A DNA stretch of 64,000 nt from NCBI GenBank assembly GCA_030427985.1, contig JAUIBH010000012.1, positions 1 through 64,000 of the forward strand, read 5' to 3'. This DNA is from Bacteroidia bacterium. GTDB lineage: Bacteria; Bacteroidota; Bacteroidia; Flavobacteriales; Flavobacteriaceae. This document shows positions 58,099-64,000 of this stretch, in pieces; position 1 is the stretch's first letter; each line of letters starts with the position of its first letter. A program made the position numbers and the translations under genes. The notes under the pieces are model-generated. The model had not been told where the DNA came from. It was given only the letters and a program-made list of their open reading frames with translations, and did not search any database.

Positions 58099-59022
58099 AT
58101 GATTACTTTTTTGAATACGGAAAAGCTCATAAATGTCATTCCTGATACAATCTTTAATGCACAAAAGGAGCTGATAATTGTTGTACCTTTCATAAACCTT
58201 TCAAATGCAACCATGGATGCTCTAAGGGCTGCCGATAAAAAGGAGGTTGAAACGACAATAATATGTAGGTTTTCGGAAGTAAAGTCAAAAGACCAAAATT
58301 TCCTAGAGAACTTGGAAAACCTCAATGTTTTTTCCCATCCCAATGTACACTCCAAATGCTACTACAATGAGAACGTCATCGTAATAACATCACTGAATTT
58401 AACCTCGTACTCGGAAAGAAATAATCGTGAAATGGGTGTTAAGGTATCAAGGTATGATAACTGGGGGGAAGATTATGATGATTTGTTTGAAAACGAGGAG
58501 TTCATGGATTTTGCCGATGATTTGAGAATGGAATTACAACAACTCTTGAACGGGTCTGACTATATTATTAAGTCAAAAAAGGCAGGCCAGTTGGGGTACA
58601 CATGTTCTTTGTTAAACACCAACAGGGATAATATGGAACAGATCTGCAATGAACTCAATAGAAGGTTAAGTCCCAAAAGGTTTTCCATCGAGGAATTGGA
58701 GTATGCCAACTATATTGTTTGTGAAAACTATTTCGATAAGATAACCTTGAGAATAAAGGATTTTTATGAAAGGATTGAATTTGAACCAACTAGAGGGGAA
58801 ATTTCCTCTTGGTACAATAAATTCAAACCGTTACACCAGGAAGGGTTGAGGGTTCCCTTCAAAGGATCTGAATATGAATTCAAGATCTATCTCAATTCAG
58901 GGGCCAAATTGAACATTGTTGGGTATTATGATAATCTGGAGTTTTGGGACAGACTGGACCTATGGAATGCAGTGCTAATACAGATATCCACTTTTTTTAC
59001 CAAGGAGCTTCTTAAAATATGA
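58099..59022 (+). CDS. phospholipase D-like domain protein (single HKD-type motif)
   Basis: VHSKCYYNENVIVITSLNLTSYSERNNREMGVKV. Confidence 0.75.
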   Translation: MITFLNTEKLINVIPDTIFNAQKELIIVVPFINLSNATMDALRAADKKEVETTIICRFSEVKSKDQNFLENLENLNVFSHPNVHSKCYYNENVIVITSLNLTSYSERNNREMGVKVSRYDNWGEDYDDLFENEEFMDFADDLRMELQQLLNGSDYIIKSKKAGQLGYTCSLLNTNRDNMEQICNELNRRLSPKRFSIEELEYANYIVCENYFDKITLRIKDFYERIEFEPTRGEISSWYNKFKPLHQEGLRVPFKGSEYEFKIYLNSGAKLNIVGYYDNLEFWDRLDLWNAVLIQISTFFTKELLKI

Positions 59023-59026
59023 TGTT

Positions 59027-59500
59027 TCAATGATACTTTGACCAATTCGGCGTGTATGAGCCATACTGTCCATTTAAAGGAGGGAGTTCTGCAAATGCAT
59101 TGACATAGTTTTCCAAAGCCTCGGATTCCGCTTGTTTTGGGGAGTCCTTAGGAAGGATATGGATGAACAGATCATCAATAGGTACTTTGTTCCTAATGCG
59201 AAAATACTTGAGGCCCATCTGGGTATGACCAGAGGAAGCCGGTGTTTGCATTTCTAATTTCGAATTTGCCAATAGGGCATGCTGTAGATTCGAGACCCTA
59301 TCGAATAATGCTCCTTCCGTCATACCAATATATAGGATCCCATTTTTGTCCAAACCATTCAGACGTTGTATTGCCCTTGGTTTGCCATTGGTGTAATAGC
59401 ATAAAAAATAAATACCCGGCTTTTTAATTTCCACAATAGAATTCAAAGCCGATTTAAAAGCATTTATATCTTGATTTACTTTTAGGGGTGTTTGTATCAT
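59027..59500 (-). CDS. GIY-YIG-like nuclease
   Basis: PGIYFLCYY...NGILYIGMTEGALFDRVSNLQHALL...AESEALENYVNAFAELPPLNGQYG. Confidence 0.7.
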   Translation of the reverse strand: MIQTPLKVNQDINAFKSALNSIVEIKKPGIYFLCYYTNGKPRAIQRLNGLDKNGILYIGMTEGALFDRVSNLQHALLANSKLEMQTPASSGHTQMGLKYFRIRNKVPIDDLFIHILPKDSPKQAESEALENYVNAFAELPPLNGQYGSYTPNWSKYH

Positions 59501-59643
59501 TATTTGAACTTTCGAAATGGTCTCAACCAGGAACAGTCACAGATTTTCTAATTAATTTTTCCGTTTTGCTCTGACTTTCATTTTGTTTATTTTATCATTT
59601 CAACTGCAATTGTTTTTACAAAAAGTGTTGTTTTCTGGCCTTG

Positions 59644-62316
59644 TCATTGTAAATCAATTGAGCATGTGCATTTGGGATAATTTGTACAACCAAAAAAATT
59701 GCCAAACTTTCCGCTTCTTTTTGTCATGAACCCACTTTTGCAACTTGTACATAGAATAGTGTTATCTAAAATTTCAATATTGTTAAATGTTTGATTGCAA
59801 AGCGGATAATGGGAACAGCCTAAAAACTGATTGCCATTAATGGTGTTATTCCTGATTACAAGATGACCCGTTTGGCAATATGGACAATCTGTTTTGCTTA
59901 GTTTTTCATTGTTTGAATTAAATAAAAAGTCGTTGTCTTTTGTTAGTTCATCCACAAATAGTGATTCATCGGTCGGAATAAGGAGCACAACTTCATTTTT
60001 TGTTCTTGTTAATGCGACATAAAACAATCTACGTTCTTCTGCAAAACGATATGCTTCATTATCACTGAGTAATAAGGACAACATTGGATCGTCAGTTATT
60101 TTGTTTGGAAAACCGAGTAAATGGTTCTTTAGGTTCAGGACAATCACATTATCTGCTTCCAACCCTTTTGATTTGTGTACCGTTATATATTTAATGTCAA
60201 TTTGTTCAAGGCCTTTTATTTCTAATTTATCGGTGCGTTCATAATACTTTATTTTGCTGTTTGGAGTCAGCTTGATAAATTCATTTATGTCAAAACCATG
60301 ACGACCTAAAACTAAAATGGGTTTGTTACCGTTTTTGTCTATTAGCGCTTGAATTTCATTGATTAAAGTGGCTTGGGCATTGTCCTGAGAATAATAAACA
60401 AACTTTATAGGGTCATCTAAAGGGTCTTTTTTGGATTTAGGGTTTTTAGGTATTTGTTTAGTGTTTTTTTGGATGAACTTTGATGTTATATCAATGAGTG
60501 ATTGGGAATTCCGATAGGTTTGCTCAATAAATAACCTCTCATGTTTACCCACATATTTTTCGAAATTACTGAACAAAGAAATGTCGCTACCCGCAAAACG
60601 ATAAATCGATTGCCAATCATCGCCAACGCAAATTAGTCTCGCTCCTGATAATTTTCTGATTTCTTTAATTAGTTTGAAGCGGGCATATGAAATGTCCTGA
60701 TATTCATCAATGATGATATGCTGATATGTGTATTCAGGCTTATTTTCTTTAATGAGGTCAGTAGCATGATTTATCATATCACTGAAATCAATTTCAATAT
60801 TCTCTTTGAGTGTATAATCGTATTTTTCCAAAATTGGAAGAGCAAATTTCAAGAAGAGTTCCTGTCTTTTAGACATAAACTCATTTTTAGCTTTGCGTTT
60901 ATCTGAAAACAAGGATATTATTGAGTCGTAGTTTGATTGTCTTGATTTGCTAAGATTAATAAAGGTTGAAATCAAATTTGTTATTTCTTTTCCAAAGTTT
61001 TTGTCCTTGTCCGTAACTTTTGAGAATATGCTTTTTCCGTCTCTTGGCTTAAAAACTACATTTTCGTAATCCAATAACTCCTTAAGTTTTTCAAGCAAAA
61101 CATTGTTGCGGTTGTAATAGGAATAGGTTTCTAGAAGTTTGGTGTCATAAGTTTCATGTAATTCTCTCTTTAACTCCATATCCTCTACATATTCCTGTTC
61201 CTTAAATGGTGTAAGCCATTTTGCGCGGTTATTTTCATCAACTCCGAAATGTTCCAAATAAATGTCATAATCTTTTAGATAGAAATCGGGACGGTACATG
61301 GCATCGCCAAAAGGATATGGTTTTTCATATTCGTAGTCAATGCTGTTCAAATACAAAAAGTTTGCGATTGTCAGTTCTTCAACACTTTTGACCCTTTCTC
61401 CCTGAAAGGTGTTGAGAGATGTTATTGCGACTTTGTTCAATGATTCAGGTTCACACTTAGATTTTAAAGTTTGGAAATCAATACCCTTTTCCGTGTCTAT
61501 TTTTTCTCCAAGGGAATCAAAACTTTCATGTCCTTCTGGAATATTCATGTAGCAAGCAACATATTCGATATATGCACTTAATGCGTTTTCATCGCTAAAG
61601 ATTTCGTTTTCCAAATACGCTTTAACAACCTGATTTAATGTGTTTTCATTAGTTACGGCGGGAACACTTGTTTCATACTTTTTAATGGTGTCGTACCCGA
61701 GTTTATGGAAAGTGGTCGCTCTTACATCGAGTTCTAAGGTTTTAATTCGTTCATTTAATTCATCAACGGTTTTTTTGGTAAATGATAAAAGTAAAATGTT
61801 TTCAGGTTTGACATTTTTCTGTTCTATCAGATACTTAACTTTACCTAAGATAGTCAAGGTTTTGCCTGAACCTGCACCTGCGATTATCAGGTTTGAATAT
61901 TCGTCCGTTATCAATGCGGTACGTTGTTGGTCGTCTAATTTTTTACCTTCAATATCATCAAAATATTGGTTAAGTTTTTCTTTTTGTGCTTGAACATAGT
62001 TTTTATTGTAGCTAACTATGTAATTATCGAAATTTTGATAAACATCATTGAATTTTTTGACACGAGTTTCCTTTTTGTAAAAGTTGGATTTGCCTTTAAA
62101 ATATTTGCCGGTATCAGAAAAATTTGTTTTTATTTTATCACGTTGTACCCAAGTTATATAATCGTCAAAGTTCTGTATAACGTCAAAAAAGGAGGTGGCT
62201 TCCTGTAATCTGGATAGGTAGGTGGTATTCTGATATTTTTTCTTTTCCGTTGTTCGTAAGTAAACGATAATAGAACTAGTTACTACAACAGATGGGATAA
62301 TCAGATTCCATAGCAT
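59644..62316 (-). CDS. UvrD/HelD-like superfamily 1 helicase with nuclease-like insert and C-terminal topoisomerase-type zinc ribbons
   Basis: Walker A IAGAGSGKTLTILGKV; DEYQDIS; YRPDFYLKDYDIYLEHFG; ITVHKSKGLEADNVIVLNL; RRLFYVALTRTKNEV; two CxxC...C ribbons at the C-terminus. Confidence 0.92.
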   Translation of the reverse strand: MLWNLIIPSVVVTSSIIVYLRTTEKKKYQNTTYLSRLQEATSFFDVIQNFDDYITWVQRDKIKTNFSDTGKYFKGKSNFYKKETRVKKFNDVYQNFDNYIVSYNKNYVQAQKEKLNQYFDDIEGKKLDDQQRTALITDEYSNLIIAGAGSGKTLTILGKVKYLIEQKNVKPENILLLSFTKKTVDELNERIKTLELDVRATTFHKLGYDTIKKYETSVPAVTNENTLNQVVKAYLENEIFSDENALSAYIEYVACYMNIPEGHESFDSLGEKIDTEKGIDFQTLKSKCEPESLNKVAITSLNTFQGERVKSVEELTIANFLYLNSIDYEYEKPYPFGDAMYRPDFYLKDYDIYLEHFGVDENNRAKWLTPFKEQEYVEDMELKRELHETYDTKLLETYSYYNRNNVLLEKLKELLDYENVVFKPRDGKSIFSKVTDKDKNFGKEITNLISTFINLSKSRQSNYDSIISLFSDKRKAKNEFMSKRQELFLKFALPILEKYDYTLKENIEIDFSDMINHATDLIKENKPEYTYQHIIIDEYQDISYARFKLIKEIRKLSGARLICVGDDWQSIYRFAGSDISLFSNFEKYVGKHERLFIEQTYRNSQSLIDITSKFIQKNTKQIPKNPKSKKDPLDDPIKFVYYSQDNAQATLINEIQALIDKNGNKPILVLGRHGFDINEFIKLTPNSKIKYYERTDKLEIKGLEQIDIKYITVHKSKGLEADNVIVLNLKNHLLGFPNKITDDPMLSLLLSDNEAYRFAEERRLFYVALTRTKNEVVLLIPTDESLFVDELTKDNDFLFNSNNEKLSKTDCPYCQTGHLVIRNNTINGNQFLGCSHYPLCNQTFNNIEILDNTILCTSCKSGFMTKRSGKFGNFFGCTNYPKCTCSIDLQ

Positions 62317-62608
62317 AATTACAGCATATATTTTTTAATGGAAGCATTCATTTTGCCTTACATGTAACTAGGGTAATTTGATGTAATATACAGTGCTATC
62401 ATTTCAAAACAGAATAAAATCGATGTATTTTGAATTTCTTCTATTGGAATCGATTATTTGAACTTTTATGTTTTATGGCCAATAGAGAATATTGTTATAA
62501 CAGTTGTTAAGACTTGAATTGGACCAATTATATGACTTGTCAACTTCTTGCAATGCTTGTTTTATAATAGTGAAAATCTTCAACGAAGATTTACTATAAG
62601 TCTTCCTT

Positions 62609-62633
62609 CACAAAGCTTTCTTTGAGCTTTGTG
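62609..62633. repeat. Inverted repeat cacaaagct-ttctttg-agctttgtg
   Basis: Perfect 9-bp arms. Confidence 0.85.
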
Positions 62634-62699
62634 GGAATTCTTATAAAAATGGTTTCTTGGTCAAATTTTAAGGGGTTCTTAATAAAAGAAGCCCTTTAT

Positions 62700-62723
62700 T
62701 GTTTTTCGGGTCATCGAAAAACA
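62700..62723. repeat. Inverted repeat tgtttttcg-ggtcat-cgaaaaaca
   Basis: Perfect 9-bp arms. Confidence 0.85.
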
Positions 62724-62753
62724 GGGCAGTGCCCAGGGACTTCCTATCAGGAC

Positions 62754-62811
62754 ACCATCACCCGTAGTCGCTTAACTTTCCGTACGCTCCTTTGCCAATG
62801 GGTCTGATGGT
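62754..62811. repeat. Imperfect long-range inverted repeat accatcaccc ... gggtctgatggt
   Basis: Arms pair except for a 2-nt bulge. Confidence 0.5.
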
Positions 62812-62831
62812 ATTCCCAAGAGCTCTAATAG

Positions 62832-62855
62832 AACCTGTCAAGGCCAAGACAGGTT
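62832..62855. repeat. Inverted repeat aacctgtc-aaggccaa-gacaggtt
   Basis: Perfect 8-bp arms. Confidence 0.85.
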
Positions 62856-62873
62856 TTGTTCGCAAATAGGGTA

Positions 62874-62913
62874 TCCACTTCCTTGAAAACCTATAGGTTT
62901 TCAAGGAAGTGGA
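62874..62913. repeat. 40-bp perfect palindrome tccacttccttgaaaacctataggttttcaaggaagtgga
   Basis: Sequence equals its own reverse complement. Confidence 0.95.
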
Positions 62914-63062
62914 GCCTCCCGATTTCCTTTCCAAAAGCCTTGACAGAACCCCCTTCTTTTATTGTGCGATGCACGTAAGAAGCAAACAAACACCCCCTTA
63001 AAATTTGGGAACAATTGAACAAAGGATTAAGGGATTTAATAATCATTTAAATGCTTTTTATT

Positions 63063-63404
63063 ATGAGTACATTAAGAAACAAAGTGCAGTTGATTGGAAA
63101 CGTGGGGCAAGATCCCGTAATCACTGATCTGGACAGTGGAAAACGTGTAGCACGTTTGAACTTGGCCACCAACGAACACTACAAGAACTCCCAAGGGGAG
63201 CGTATCACCAACACCGAATGGCATACGGTCATCGGATGGGGAAAACTGGCCGACATCATCGAAGGGTTTGTGACCAAGGGCAAGGAGATTGCCGTAGAGG
63301 GCAAATTGACCTCCCGTTCCTATGAGGACAAAGAGGGCAATAAACGCTATGTGACCGAGATCGTGGCCAGTGAAATTCTATTATTGGGAGGCGCCAATGA
63401 TTGA
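63063..63404 (+). CDS. ssb: single-stranded DNA-binding protein (short, no acidic C-terminal tail)
   Basis: MSTLRNKVQLIGNVGQDPVITDLDSGKRVARLNLATNEHYKNSQGERITNTEWHTVIGWGKLADI. Confidence 0.93.
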   Translation: MSTLRNKVQLIGNVGQDPVITDLDSGKRVARLNLATNEHYKNSQGERITNTEWHTVIGWGKLADIIEGFVTKGKEIAVEGKLTSRSYEDKEGNKRYVTEIVASEILLLGGAND

Positions 63405-63468
63405 TAGATTATGGGGTGCCCATGGGCACCCCTCATTTTTCATTTTTCATCTTTCAATTTCATTCATT

Positions 63469-63918
63469 ATGCAACATCAAGTCAATGAAATACAGATCAG
63501 CTACAGGGAAAAACTTAGTACCCTGCAATCGAACTCCATCACCAATTCAAATGACGTGGCGCAATTGCTCTTCAAAAATTGGGATACTGACACCATTGGA
63601 TTGAACGAATGCTTCAAGATTCTTTTGCTCAACCAAACGAATAAAGTCAAAGGGATATATCCCTTATCCATTGGTGGAATAACGGGTACCTTGGTGGATA
63701 TGCGCATTCTTTTTGCCATAGTTTTAAAAACTTTGTCCGTGGGCATCATATTGTCCCACAATCATCCATCTGGACAGCTGAAGGCAAGTGAAGCTGACAA
63801 ACAGTTGACCAAAAAGATACAACAGGCAGCCCAACTTTTTGATGTCATGGTGTTGGACCATATCATCCTGGCACCCAATGGAAGTTATTACAGTTTTGCC
63901 GATCATGGTTTGATGTGA
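63469..63918 (+). CDS. RadC/JAB-domain protein
   Basis: GTLVDMRILFAIVLKTLSVGIILSHNHPSGQLKASEADKQLTKKIQQAAQLFDVMVLDHIILAP. Confidence 0.92.
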   Translation: MQHQVNEIQISYREKLSTLQSNSITNSNDVAQLLFKNWDTDTIGLNECFKILLLNQTNKVKGIYPLSIGGITGTLVDMRILFAIVLKTLSVGIILSHNHPSGQLKASEADKQLTKKIQQAAQLFDVMVLDHIILAPNGSYYSFADHGLM

Positions 63919-63967
63919 AGCATTGAGAATTGGCAACAAAATACAGATGTCAGATTCGACCAAAACG

Positions 63968-63993
63968 ACCCAATCATTATGATTGGGTTTTTC
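63968..63993 (+). terminator. Terminator (acccaatcattatgattgggtttttc)
   Basis: Perfect 9-bp stem, 3-nt loop, T-tract. Confidence 0.8.
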
Positions 63994-64000
63994 TATGTTC

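Larger units (their letters stand above)
53055..64000. mobile_element. Candidate genomic island (left end at tRNA remnant; right end outside the window)
   Basis: tRNA-end remnant, run of ORFan genes, ImmA/IrrE, nucleases, helicase, ssb, radC-like gene; no integrase seen in the window. Confidence 0.6.

Noticed and set aside
62317-63050. Retron or CRISPR explanation for the hairpin cluster
   Set aside because: No reverse transcriptase or cas gene nearby and no spacer-repeat periodicity; left as unexplained structure

Overview
This is a Bacteroidota/Flavobacteriaceae-type chromosome segment. The family-level evidence is A-rich leaders, TAnnTTTG promoter boxes, several type IX secretion (T9SS) proteins and SprF/PorP-like genes. 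Positions 1 to about 53,050 are mostly core genome: ksgA (partial), serS, ribF, pth, rplY, prs, tRNA-Leu(CAA), terC-like, a class I RNR operon (nrdB-nrdA), an ECF sigma operon, a siroheme-synthase N-domain gene, three large surface-protein loci, proC-proB-proA, rpsU and a molybdopterin oxidoreductase. From about 53,055 to the window end there is an accessory island. It begins at a 22-nt tRNA 3'-end remnant (tRNA-Asp-like) and carries unknown genes, a sigma-70-like/small protein/ImmA-IrrE tricistron, PLD and GIY-YIG nuclease-like genes, a UvrD/HelD-like helicase, ssb and radC-like genes. Its right end is outside the window. The observations I rate highest are: (1) two matching GGTGCAACC-N16-GTCwT promoters, before an ECF sigma gene and before a beta-barrel gene 2.3 kb away; (2) an ATP-cone on the RNR beta subunit with none on alpha, plus DnaA-box-like sites upstream; (3) a GIY-YIG gene between a broken and an intact copy of tRNA-Leu; (4) a hairpin-dense 0.7 kb intergenic region in the island with a 40-bp perfect palindrome nested in a larger inverted repeat; (5) an alpha/beta-hydrolase + cyclase-homology + AraC fusion with 41-43 bp direct repeats downstream; (6) the sigma/ImmA tricistron. 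All calls were made by eye from the sequence and the ORF track, with no database search.
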